A stretch of DNA of 64,000 bases from an alpha proteobacterium BAL199 (GTDB lineage Bacteria > Pseudomonadota > Alphaproteobacteria > Thalassobaculales > Thalassobaculaceae): the NCBI GenBank assembly GCA_000171835.1, contig ABHC01000024.1:1-64000 (forward strand), given 5' to 3'. Shown one piece after another: positions 25,318-32,359 of this stretch. The translations under genes and the position numbers were made by a program. The notes beneath the pieces were generated by a model. That model had not been told where the DNA came from. It did not search any database and saw only the letters and a program-made list of their open reading frames with translations. Every line of letters starts with the position of its first letter. Position 1 is the stretch's first letter.

Positions 25318-26988
25318 CCGACATTCCCCAAGCGGCGTGCCGACTGACGTGAAGATCGCCTGAATCCGACCTCTGGACAATCGTTTTTTGCCCCAAGCGG
25401 CGTCAGGGGTCGCGCAGGCTGCTGTAACAGGGCGGATCAGACCGGGAAGCCGCTGTGTCCTGGCCCAGGGGCGGTGTTTTTCAGCGCAGTGGATAGACCT
25501 GTCCTGCCGCTTTCGTTCAGTTTGGGTCCGGATCGCGGTCATGCGCATAGCGGTGGCGCTCGCAATCGGCGGATAGCGGCGAGGATGGCGCGCACCATCG
25601 GGCCGGTGACGGCCACCTCGGCCAACTGGAAGGTAATGGCGCGGGCGTGGCGCACGACGCGTGCCCCGATCTTGATCAGCTTGAGCTGCAGGCTGGTTAG
25701 CGACCAGTCGGCCATCGCCTCGGGTAGCTCGATGCAGCGCAGGAAGGTGGCCAGGTTGTAGGCCAGTGCGTGCAACTGCAGCCGCACCTCGTTGTCGCGG
25801 AACTTCCGGCATGACAGCCGCGTCCAGTGAAAGGCATGCTTGCCTTCCTTGATATGCTGCTCGGCGGTGCCGCGGCGATTGTAAAAGCGGGTGATCTCGT
25901 CCGGCTCCATCGGCAGGTTGGTGACGATGAAGCCGACCTTGGGGAACAGTTCGCCCGGATGCCATTCGATCTTGGCGATCACGCGGCGTGGCTTGTCCCA
26001 ACTCTGAGCCTGATACTGGAAGTCCTCGTAGAACCGCTTCACCTTGGTCTTTGACGGCCGCCCAACGGGGCGGGTTAACCGATGAGCGATGCAGCCTTCG
26101 AGAACGGCGTTCTTCTTCATCCGGATGGCGTAGAAATAGCCTGCCCCTTCCAGTCGCTCATAGAGTGCCGGGATCGCATAGGCGGCATCGGCCCGGAAGA
26201 AGCGGCCACCAAGGTTGCGACCAGCGTAGCGGGTGATCACCGGATCAAGGACGTTCCGCCAGCCGTCGGCGCTGTGGACGTTGCCATTGCGCAGGGCGCA
26301 GCGTTCCAGCATGCCGAACTGGTTGAACAAGAAGTTGGGATGATAGCAGTTGCAGTCGAAATGCCCGTTCCACGCCGCTCCTTCCTGATCGCCATGCGTC
26401 GGGCTGACCGAGCTGTCCATGTCCAGCACGATATACTTGAGCCCGTTGCGGTCATGAAACCGGTCAATCCATCGGCCATTCAGGTCGGCCAGCGCCGCCC
26501 GGTTCTCAGGCAAGGCCAGTGTCTCGGTCTCGAACCGCCCCATCTGCGATGCTGAAGCTGCTTGCGCATCGACGGCCCTGCCGCCGACAACCTGACGCAT
26601 CACCGGGTCGAGCGCGAGACGGTCAGCATCGTTCACATCCCCATATCCGGCCAGCCGCCCGAACACCGATTGCCGGAACAGCCCGTCAAGACGATGGACC
26701 GTGTTCCTTCCGATACGATTGTCGCGCAGCGAAGCTGATGCCAGATTGGACAGCCCAAGCGCATCGTCAAGCTCGCGCATCACCAGCAGGCCGCCGTCCG
26801 AACTGATCTGCGTGCCACGAAATTCCAGCCGCACGCGAGGGTCGAAATCCACCCGATCTGCCCGCTGTAATCCCGCACCCTCTGGGTGATCCATGAAATA
26901 CGCCCCTCGCAGCCATCAACACCATGATTTGTATAGGTAATGTTGAGTTCAAGACAGCGAAATCAGCCGGCTACTCGGGGAATGCGGG
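25318..26988 (-). mobile_element. IS1380-family insertion sequence, copy 1 (1,671 bp)
   Basis: Ends are CCGACATTCCCCAAG (left) and, read inward from the right, CCCGCATTCCCCGAG, giving imperfect terminal inverted repeats. ATGAA flanks both ends (25,313-25,317 and 26,989-26,993), consistent with the 4-5 bp duplications of this family. It carries one intact transposase gene. Confidence 0.85.
25539..26894 (-). CDS. IS1380-family transposase
   Basis: 451 aa, full length. The DDE fold is marked by YIVLDMDSSVSPTHGDQEG (first Asp), GGRFFRADAAYAIP (second Asp) and FYNRRGTAEQHIKEGKHAF (Glu region). It has the IS1380 start SSDGGLLVMRELDDALGL. It is clearly diverged from copy 2 but intact, so the element may still move. 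Confidence 0.93.
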   Translation of the reverse strand: MDHPEGAGLQRADRVDFDPRVRLEFRGTQISSDGGLLVMRELDDALGLSNLASASLRDNRIGRNTVHRLDGLFRQSVFGRLAGYGDVNDADRLALDPVMRQVVGGRAVDAQAASASQMGRFETETLALPENRAALADLNGRWIDRFHDRNGLKYIVLDMDSSVSPTHGDQEGAAWNGHFDCNCYHPNFLFNQFGMLERCALRNGNVHSADGWRNVLDPVITRYAGRNLGGRFFRADAAYAIPALYERLEGAGYFYAIRMKKNAVLEGCIAHRLTRPVGRPSKTKVKRFYEDFQYQAQSWDKPRRVIAKIEWHPGELFPKVGFIVTNLPMEPDEITRFYNRRGTAEQHIKEGKHAFHWTRLSCRKFRDNEVRLQLHALAYNLATFLRCIELPEAMADWSLTSLQLKLIKIGARVVRHARAITFQLAEVAVTGPMVRAILAAIRRLRAPPLCA

Positions 26989-26993
26989 ATGAA

Positions 26994-27072
26994 AGGTCAC
27001 GCGCTCGACCAGGCCGGCGAGGACTTCCCGGTCCGATGTATCGGTCTGATCGGTTGGCCGGGCGCGTGTCAC
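26994..27072 (-). pseudogene. recD2: RecD2 N-terminal fragment
   Basis: A GTG start at 27,072 with AGGAGG six bases upstream opens MTRARPTDQTDTSDREVLAG, then LVERVTFH, and is cut by the IS1380 right end. VERVTFH joined to NAENGFCVLR (24,175) restores the conserved RecD2 beginning. The start codon overlaps the lipocalin stop (GTGA), showing translational coupling in the original operon. Confidence 0.85.
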
Positions 27073-27641
27073 GGTGATCCTCCTGGTACGCACGTCGTCG
27101 GGCCGTGGTCGACGAGCATCAGTTCATCCACCGGAAAGCCCAGGCCGCGGGCATTTTCGACGAGGCGCTGTCGGATCTCGGGTGACAGATCGGGCTTTCG
27201 CGCCAGGATCCACAGGAAGTCGTGCGAGGGGCCTGATATCATGGCCCAGCCATAATCCTGCCGGTCGAGAGCAAAAACGTGATAGCCGCCGGCGAACGGC
27301 CAGAAGAACGTGACGGAGAGGCTGGCCGTGTCAGGCGGGCCTTGGAATACGGCGCGGCCATCGGCTTCCTTCCAGCGGCAGTTCGCACGGGCGAAGCCGC
27401 GGTTGAGCACGCCGACAGACCCGTCGTCCCGCAGCGTGTACGTCGCCGTCACGTTCGTCAGTCCACGCTCGAAGCTGTGGTCGAGGCGCAAGATCTCGTA
27501 CCAGACGCCCCGATATCGGCTGATGTCGAAAGAGGTGACCGGCTCCACGCCGTCGGGGCGGCCGGTGCACCCACTGAGGATCACGAGCAGGGTGGCGACG
27601 AACGCCAGCCTGGCCTGCTTCAACGTGCCGACTTCCGCCAT
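27069..27641 (-). CDS. Lipocalin-family lipoprotein (Blc-like)
   Basis: 190 aa from ATG 27,641. A lipoprotein signal peptide ends LVILSGC. The lipocalin signature ISRYRGVWYEILRLDHSFERG is complete, followed by the VTATYTLRDDGSVGVLNRG strands and YHVFALDRQDYGWAMISGP, then a C-terminal Cys (TTCVPGG). Bacterial lipocalins bind lysophospholipids at the outer membrane. The ATG lies inside the nuclease gene (22-base overlap) and the stop overlaps recD2. It therefore sits inside the prophage operon as a host-fitness passenger rather than a core phage gene. Confidence 0.85.
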   Translation of the reverse strand: MAEVGTLKQARLAFVATLLVILSGCTGRPDGVEPVTSFDISRYRGVWYEILRLDHSFERGLTNVTATYTLRDDGSVGVLNRGFARANCRWKEADGRAVFQGPPDTASLSVTFFWPFAGGYHVFALDRQDYGWAMISGPSHDFLWILARKPDLSPEIRQRLVENARGLGFPVDELMLVDHGPTTCVPGGSP

Positions 27642-28291
27642 CCCGCCTTCAACGCCTCGTCCTCTGAACAGAACCATCGCTCGCCTTTGCTCTCGTCGAT
27701 CCGGGTCGATCCGTAATCCGCGGTGCCGGGCACGTGATAGATGCGCTCGCCGTTCCTGCTGATGTTGCCTTTGATCGGGCAGGAACGCGGTTGGACCTCG
27801 CCCGCGACCTGTAGCCGTTCACCGCGGCGCCAACTTGCCGGGTCGATGAAGCGGCCGATCCAAATACCGACGCGCGCCTGCTGCGCGGCGTTCTCGTCCT
27901 GGACATAATTCGTCGAGTACCGACGGTACGCGACAGCCCAACCCTGGCGGACCATCCAGGCGTTGAGATCCGTGTCGCCGAGCCTGCAGACGGCCACGAT
28001 CCGCTGATACCGATCGACATCGCGCTTCTCGCAGCGGACCACGGACCTGCCGATCTTCTCGGCGAGAGCCAGAGCCGCCTGCTGGCCGCAGCGCCAGGGC
28101 TTCTGGCTTGGGTCGAGGCATAGCTGGGTGCTCTCGGGAGCGTCGATCCCGTGCAAGCGGATACGGGTGCCGTGGGTATCGAGGGTGTCACCATCGATGA
28201 CCGAGGTTACGCCGGTCAGGCTCTCAGTCCCCATCGCCGGCCCTGCGCTGCTCGTGATGAAAATGAGAGCGAAGAGAAACCGGGCGATCAC
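27620..28291 (-). CDS. Secreted thermonuclease-family (SNase-like) protein
   Basis: 223 aa from a GTG start one base after the repressor stop. The signal peptide (ARFLFALIFITSSAGPAMG) is followed by the SNase core: TSVIDGDTLDTHGTRIRLHGIDAPES with metal-binding Asp and the catalytic Arg in IRLHGIDAPE, then VRCEKRDVDRYQRIVAVCRL and AWMVRQGWAVAYRRYS. A ~60-residue C-terminal extension with two Cys follows (WFCSEDEAL). SNase-like proteins cleave DNA and RNA outside the cytoplasm. Placement directly behind the repressor implies expression from the lysogen. Confidence 0.85.
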   Translation of the reverse strand: MIARFLFALIFITSSAGPAMGTESLTGVTSVIDGDTLDTHGTRIRLHGIDAPESTQLCLDPSQKPWRCGQQAALALAEKIGRSVVRCEKRDVDRYQRIVAVCRLGDTDLNAWMVRQGWAVAYRRYSTNYVQDENAAQQARVGIWIGRFIDPASWRRGERLQVAGEVQPRSCPIKGNISRNGERIYHVPGTADYGSTRIDESKGERWFCSEDEALKAGWRKSAR

Positions 28292-28292
28292 C

Positions 28293-28961
28293 TCAGGTCT
28301 CCCGGCCGAACCAGCGGATCCTGCCGATGATCTTGATCTCGTCGGCGGTGCGATCGTAGGGCGTGTAGAACGGATTGTCCGAGATGATCCGCACGCATGG
28401 CGGATCGGAGTTCGGGATGTACTCCAGCCGCTTCGCGACGAGCCCCATGCCATCGAAAAGCACGAAGATCCCGGGCGGCGTCGGCAGGGCGCGACCGAGA
28501 TCCACGAGAACCACGTCGCCGTCCTGGAGCGTGGGCATCATGCTGTCGCCCTCGACATGCATGATCCTGAGGTTGGCCGGATTGGCGCGCAGGCGGTGCG
28601 CTATCCACGAACTCTTGAAATGATACGGCTCGCCGCTCTCGACCTCGTTGGCGACGATCGTGCCGCCCCCCATCGACGCGGTGACCTCGACGGATGGAAT
28701 CGAGATAAATTCGTCTGGTTCTTGATGTATCAGCGGCTCGTCGCCCTGGATCTCACCCTTCCCGTGGAGCAGCCAGTTCCGGTCGACCTTCAAGGTCGCG
28801 GCGATCTTGTCGAGCTTTTCCAAGTTCGGGTGCTCGGATCGACCGCGCATGATGTCGTAGACGAAGGACCTGTTGACGCGCGCGTCCTCCGCCACCTCCC
28901 GGGCGTTCATCCCAATCTGCCGGGCACGAGCCCTTAGCCTGTCGGCGAGCGTGGTGAGCAT
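28293..28961 (-). CDS. Prophage repressor, XRE HTH plus S24 peptidase domain
   Basis: 222 aa. An N-terminal helix-turn-helix (NAREVAEDARVNRSFVYDIM) is followed by a linker and the LexA/CI-type autoproteolysis domain. The Ser is in MHVEGDSMMPTL and the Lys in LVAKRLEYIP; a candidate cleavage site lies around VTASMGGG. RecA-triggered self-cleavage would release the lytic genes. It is transcribed leftward from the divergent control region, ahead of nuclease, lipocalin and recD2. The gene is intact, so repression may persist although the phage is defective. Confidence 0.9.
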   Translation of the reverse strand: MLTTLADRLRARARQIGMNAREVAEDARVNRSFVYDIMRGRSEHPNLEKLDKIAATLKVDRNWLLHGKGEIQGDEPLIHQEPDEFISIPSVEVTASMGGGTIVANEVESGEPYHFKSSWIAHRLRANPANLRIMHVEGDSMMPTLQDGDVVLVDLGRALPTPPGIFVLFDGMGLVAKRLEYIPNSDPPCVRIISDNPFYTPYDRTADEIKIIGRIRWFGRET

Positions 28962-28990
28962 CTATCTCGTCCAAGGTGTGGATGATGTGG

Positions 28991-29019
28991 ATAAAAGCAG
29001 ATTGATTCGTCCGCGTCAA
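28991..29019 (-). promoter_or_regulatory. Candidate repressor promoter
   Basis: On the minus strand TTGACG (29,019-29,014) and TTTTAT (28,996-28,991) are separated by 17 bases and point toward the repressor start at 28,961. The hexamers match the sigma-70 consensus at four to five positions each. Assignment is by eye. Confidence 0.5.
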
Positions 29020-29026
29020 CTGATTA

Positions 29027-29041
29027 GAACATACCGCGAAC
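29027..29041. promoter_or_regulatory. Alphaproteobacterial LexA (SOS) box
   Basis: GAAC-ATACCGC-GAAC, an exact match to the GAAC-N7-GAAC (GTTC-N7-GTTC) motif of alphaproteobacterial LexA. It lies between the divergent repressor and early-gene starts, 25 bases before the rightward ATG. Host LexA may therefore control this switch directly. Confidence 0.7.
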
Positions 29042-29065
29042 ATAATCGGCGGACGAGCGTGCGCG

Positions 29066-29755
29066 ATGACGGCCATCGAGAAGGAGTATTTCGCACTCGA
29101 GGAGTTGGAGGAGCGCTGGCAACTGCCTCGGCGCGATCTGGCCTATCTGGCGGAAAACGGTCTTCTGAGGGTGTCGGTGCGGCTTTACGGCGTCCGTATA
29201 GAACGTGGCTCGTACGAGGAGACCGACGACGGCCAATGGTTCCGGATTCCGGAGGAACAGGCTTGGTTTCAAGGCCTGCAGGATCTCCGTCCGCACGACG
29301 TCTACAAACTGTTTCACCAAGGCGAGGTTCGGGTCCAGCATTTCGAGGCGCCCGACGCTGCGTACTGCCACGTTGTCCAACCGGACGAGGGGGTCGTGGT
29401 GAATCGCGACGAACTCGTGGTGCGTCGCGAAGAGCGGGATCGCGCCGAGACCAAGCACGGCCTCGGTGGAACCCCTCGATCATCCACGCGCGGCTTCTCG
29501 CAGCTCAACGACTTCAGCGAGGTCACGCTGGGGGATCGCCTGTATACGCTCGGGCCCATCCAAGGCCGGGTGGTTCAGATCCTCTTTGAGTCCGCAACCG
29601 CTGGATTCCCCTGGCGTCACGGCAAATCGGTCCTGGCGGAAGCGGGGTCGTCCTGTACCCGCATGGCTGACCTCTTCAAGGCCCAGCCGGACTGGCGGAC
29701 GCTCATTCAATCCGATCGGCGCGGCCGCTACCGGCTCAACATCAAATTTTCCTGA
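29066..29755 (+). CDS. Putative phage early regulator, 229 aa
   Basis: First gene of the rightward early operon. Residues 5-40 look like an excisionase- or MerR-like helix-turn-helix (FALEELEERWQLPRRDLAYL, then AENGLLRVSVRL). The C-terminal ~90 residues (DRLYTLGPIQGRVVQILFES, HGKSVLAEAGSSCTRMADLF) look like a winged helix. I do not recognise the family. By position it could be an anti-repressor or early activator. The protein is highly charged and has no signal peptide or membrane segment. Confidence 0.55.
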   Translation: MTAIEKEYFALEELEERWQLPRRDLAYLAENGLLRVSVRLYGVRIERGSYEETDDGQWFRIPEEQAWFQGLQDLRPHDVYKLFHQGEVRVQHFEAPDAAYCHVVQPDEGVVVNRDELVVRREERDRAETKHGLGGTPRSSTRGFSQLNDFSEVTLGDRLYTLGPIQGRVVQILFESATAGFPWRHGKSVLAEAGSSCTRMADLFKAQPDWRTLIQSDRRGRYRLNIKFS

Positions 29756-29881
29756 TCCCCCCGCGAAAGTCAGGTTCGCCGCGGCCTTGACGCGCTTGGA
29801 CCTGGGCTGATCCCCCGCCATCCCCCTGCAGATCCCCTTCTATCCTCCTGATTTGTCCAAATTGATCCCCCGACGATCCCC
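29754..29881 (+). repeat. Phased GATCCCC repeats (iteron/operator array)
   Basis: GATCCCC occurs at 29,754, 29,809, 29,831, 29,864 and 29,875, with a CATCCCCC variant at 29,819. Distances between ATC cores are 55, 10, 12, 33 and 11 bases, near multiples of 11, so the copies lie on one face of the helix. The array sits between the 229-aa regulator and the HTH gene. It could be the operator for either protein or a replication origin. Confidence 0.6.
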
Positions 29882-29947
29882 ACGACGGATCGCCGATGGA
29901 TCTGCATCTTCTCCGCAGGTTTTCGACAAGAACCCAAGGAGACACAG

Positions 29948-30157
29948 ATGGCTACGAAACATCTCAACCAGATCGACCTGGCTGCGCGCTGGAACATCAG
30001 CCACCGCACGCTTGAGCGGTGGCGCTGGACGGGCGAAGGCCCGCGCTTCGTCAAACTCGGCGGTCGGGTCGTGTACCGCCTCGAAGACGTCGAGGAGTAC
30101 GAGCGCGAGCAGATCCGCGCGAGCACCGCCGACACCCCTGCCAAGCCTGTGGCGTGA
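29948..30157 (+). CDS. Excisionase/AlpA-like helix-turn-helix protein
   Basis: 69 aa. LNQIDLAARWNISHRTLERW followed by GPRFVKLGGRVVYRLEDVEEYE is the classic MerR-like excisionase fold. Such proteins bend DNA in excision or act as small activators. AAGGAG stands six bases before the ATG. It directly follows the GATCCCC repeat array, which it might bind. Confidence 0.8.
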   Translation: MATKHLNQIDLAARWNISHRTLERWRWTGEGPRFVKLGGRVVYRLEDVEEYEREQIRASTADTPAKPVA

Positions 30158-30167
30158 GGGGACGGCA

Positions 30168-30650
30168 ATGACGACCTCCAACCGTATCCGCCTCGATGAT
30201 CTCCGGCGCATGGCTGTCGGTGATATCGCCGCTCTGCCCGCCGATCAGTTGGCTCTCCTGCAGGACGAAGCCGACGAGACCCTGCGCCAGGCCAAGACGA
30301 CCTGCGACTGGCTCGATGGCGCTGTCGCCCTCAAATACGCCGATCGTGCCCAGGCCGTCCGTCAGGCCGCGGATAAGGACACCGGGACCATCCGCTTCGA
30401 CGATGGCGCTGTCACCGTGATCGCCGACCTGCCGAAGCGCGTCGATTGGGACCAGCAGAAGCTTGCCGCCCTGATCGAGCGCATCCGGGCCGAGGGCGAC
30501 GACCCCGACGAGTACGTCGACGTCGCGATCAAGGTGCCGGAGCGGAAGTACACCGCCTGGCCCGGGCATATCCGCGAAGCGTTCGAACCAGCGCGAACGG
30601 TGCGCGCGGGCAAGCCCAGTTTCAAACTCGTTATCCGGAAGGTGGCGTGA
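30168..30650 (+). CDS. Phage early protein of unknown function, 160 aa
   Basis: Start at ATG 30,168, ten bases after the HTH stop. A helical N-terminal half (LDDLRRMAVGDIAALPADQL, LLQDEADETLRQAKTTCDWL) is joined to an alpha/beta C-terminal half (AVTVIADLPKRVDWDQQKLA, VKVPERKY-like segment). It overlaps the Sak4-like gene by one base (TGATG). It commonly precedes Sak4-type recombinases in related phages, so it is probably an accessory recombination protein. Confidence 0.55.
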   Translation: MTTSNRIRLDDLRRMAVGDIAALPADQLALLQDEADETLRQAKTTCDWLDGAVALKYADRAQAVRQAADKDTGTIRFDDGAVTVIADLPKRVDWDQQKLAALIERIRAEGDDPDEYVDVAIKVPERKYTAWPGHIREAFEPARTVRAGKPSFKLVIRKVA

Positions 30651-31396
30651 TGGCCATTTCGCTCGCATCCCTGCGCACCGCAAACGCGCTGCGCCCGCCG
30701 AGGGTGCTGATCCATGGCGTCGCAGGCATTGGCAAGACTACCTTCGCGGCCGGTGCCGACGCCCCCGTATTCATCATGCCCGAGGATGGCCTCGGCACCC
30801 TCCAGGTCCCGCATTTTCCGCTGGCCGGCAGCTTCGTCGAGGTGTCCGAGGCACTCGATGCTCTGCTGAACGAGGAGCACCCCTACCGGACGGTGGTGGT
30901 CGACAGCGTCGACTGGCTCGAGCCGCTGATCTGGGCCGAGACCGCCAGGCGCAACGGCTGGCCGTCGATCGAGTCGCCGGGCTACGGCAAGGGCTATGCC
31001 GAGGCGCTGAACGTCTGGCGTGAGTACATCGACAAGCTCAACGCGCTTCGTGACCGCAAGGGTATGGCGGTCGTTCAGATCGCCCACACCGACATCAAGC
31101 GCTTCGACAGCCCGGAGCACGAGCCCTACGACCGGTATGTGATCAAGCTCCAGCCGCGTGCCGCAGCGCTGCTGCAGGAGCATTCCGACGCGGTGCTGTT
31201 CGCGAACTATCGGCTGTCGATCGCCAAGGCGGATGTCGGCTTCAACAAGAAGGTGGCCCGCGCGCTCGGGGCCGGCGAGCGCGTCATGCACACCGCCGAG
31301 CGCCCGGCCTTCCTTGCCAAGAACCGTTACGGCCTGCCCGACACCCTTCCGCTCGATTGGAAGGCCTTCGTCGAGGCGATGCCGCAGCCCGAATGA
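30650..31396 (+). CDS. Sak4-like phage recombinase (RecA-fold ATPase)
   Basis: 248 aa. A RecA-type core with Walker A (VLIHGVAGIGKTTFAAG), Walker B (YRTVVVDSVDWLEPLI) and the conserved VVQIAHTDIKRFDSPEHEPYDR segment. Sak4 proteins are single-domain RecA-like annealing recombinases that repair or recombine phage DNA with help from an SSB-like partner, here the following DUF669 protein. It is intact and lies in the rightward early operon. Confidence 0.8.
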   Translation: MAISLASLRTANALRPPRVLIHGVAGIGKTTFAAGADAPVFIMPEDGLGTLQVPHFPLAGSFVEVSEALDALLNEEHPYRTVVVDSVDWLEPLIWAETARRNGWPSIESPGYGKGYAEALNVWREYIDKLNALRDRKGMAVVQIAHTDIKRFDSPEHEPYDRYVIKLQPRAAALLQEHSDAVLFANYRLSIAKADVGFNKKVARALGAGERVMHTAERPAFLAKNRYGLPDTLPLDWKAFVEAMPQPE

Positions 31397-31420
31397 CCCC
31401 GACAGGACTGGAGAACAGAC

Positions 31421-31954
31421 ATGGCACGTTTCGACACCGCCTTTGACGCCTCGGGGGTCGAGCCCACCGCCGCCCACGAGGTGCTGCCGGCCGGCAAGTA
31501 CCGCGCGCAGATCGTCGAGAGCGAAATGCGCGTCACCCGCAACGGCATGGGCCGATATCTCTGGCTGATGCTGGACATCGTCGAGGGGCAGCACCGGGGC
31601 CGCAAGATCTTCGATCAGCTGAACCTGGTGAATGCCAACCCGACCACGGTGGAAATCGCTCAGCGCACGCTGTCGGCGATCTGCCACGCCACGGGCAAAC
31701 TGCAGGTCAACGACAGCGAGGAACTGCACCTGATCGCGATGACGATCCAGGTCGGCGTGAAGCCTCCAAAGGACGAGTTCGGCGAACGCAACACGATCCG
31801 CTACCTCGTGCCGGATCCTGCGGGCCAGACGGGCCCCGCGACGTCGAGCCCCGCAACATCGAGCCCGGTGCAGTCGAGTCCAATGCAGTCGAGCCCGGCG
31901 GCACGGCCCGCCGCGATCAAGCCGGCCACTGCGCCCTGGAACCGCAAGAGCTGA
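31421..31954 (+). CDS. DUF669 protein (phage SSB-like partner)
   Basis: 177 aa. The DUF669 core reads LPAGKYRAQIVESEMRVTRN, LWLMLDIVEGQHRGRKIFDQ and NPTTVEIAQRTLSAICHATG. The family is thought to bind single-stranded DNA next to Sak-type recombinases. The C-terminal tail is a (T/Q)SSP repeat produced by four 15-base units, then ends PWNRKS. The tail is probably disordered and may be hypervariable in length. Confidence 0.82.
   Translation: MARFDTAFDASGVEPTAAHEVLPAGKYRAQIVESEMRVTRNGMGRYLWLMLDIVEGQHRGRKIFDQLNLVNANPTTVEIAQRTLSAICHATGKLQVNDSEELHLIAMTIQVGVKPPKDEFGERNTIRYLVPDPAGQTGPATSSPATSSPVQSSPMQSSPAARPAAIKPATAPWNRKS
31838..31897 (+). repeat. Four tandem 15-bp repeats inside the DUF669 gene
   Basis: Four consecutive 15-base units share the core TCGAGCCC/TCGAGTCC and encode the SSP-containing tail. 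Being in frame, copy-number changes would only lengthen or shorten the tail. Confidence 0.75.
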
Positions 31955-32020
31955 CGCCCTTGGCCGCCGCGGGCTGATGCGCGCGGCGGTCTGGATCCCG
32001 ACAGACCCGAGAGGCCGACC

Positions 32021-32359
32021 ATGACGAACAACATCGACGCGGCCTGCGCGGCCGCGAACGCCCCCGTCATCCCTGACGACAAACTGCCCGAGGCTAACGG
32101 CCGGCGCGTTTACGCGATGGAGATCAGCCCGGCCTATGTGGACGTCGCCGTGGAACGCTGGCAGGCGGAGACTGGTCGAGACGCCATCCTGGACGGTGAC
32201 GGCCGGACCTTCTCGACAGTCAGGGACGAGCGGTTGCAGGCTGCCGACCAGGATCCGGCCAGCGCCTCCCGATCAGCTATGGAAGCGAACGCCGGCAATC
32301 GAAATGTCGGCATGAAAAGCGCGACCGATCGCGACAATGCCGATGCGGCGCAGCTTTGA
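32021..32359 (+). pseudogene. Chimeric remnant: unknown N-terminus fused to methyltransferase C-terminus
   Basis: The frame starts MTNNIDAACAAANAPVIPDD, which resembles the beginning of another phage gene. From about 32,092 it is the C-terminus of the ParB-methyltransferase (EANGRRVYAMEISPAYVDVA, AETGRDAILDGDGRTF), nearly identical to the intact copy at 15,248-16,567. After 32,215 the frame is unrelated and runs antisense to the CIA30-like gene. A deletion fused the two genes and a later insertion cut the methyltransferase end. Confidence 0.75.

Larger units (their letters stand above)
24183..26988. mobile_element. IS1380-family transposition unit carrying a SEL1 gene, inserted in recD2
   Basis: 2,806 bp between ATGAA repeats. 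From left to right: a 3' fragment of a tyrosine recombinase, a SEL1-repeat gene, a second recombinase 3' end, and a complete IS1380-family element. The cargo (24.2-25.3 kb) is clearly AT-richer than the host. ISEcp1, another IS1380-family member, is known to mobilise neighbouring DNA by using a distant sequence as its second end and makes 5-bp duplications. The structure here fits that mechanism, which is inference. Separate insertions at the same spot are the alternative. Confidence 0.65.

Noticed and set aside
30362-31729. 455-aa minus-strand frame opposite the Sak4 and DUF669 genes
   Set aside because: Shadow of the third codon position; the plus-strand proteins are recognisable families.
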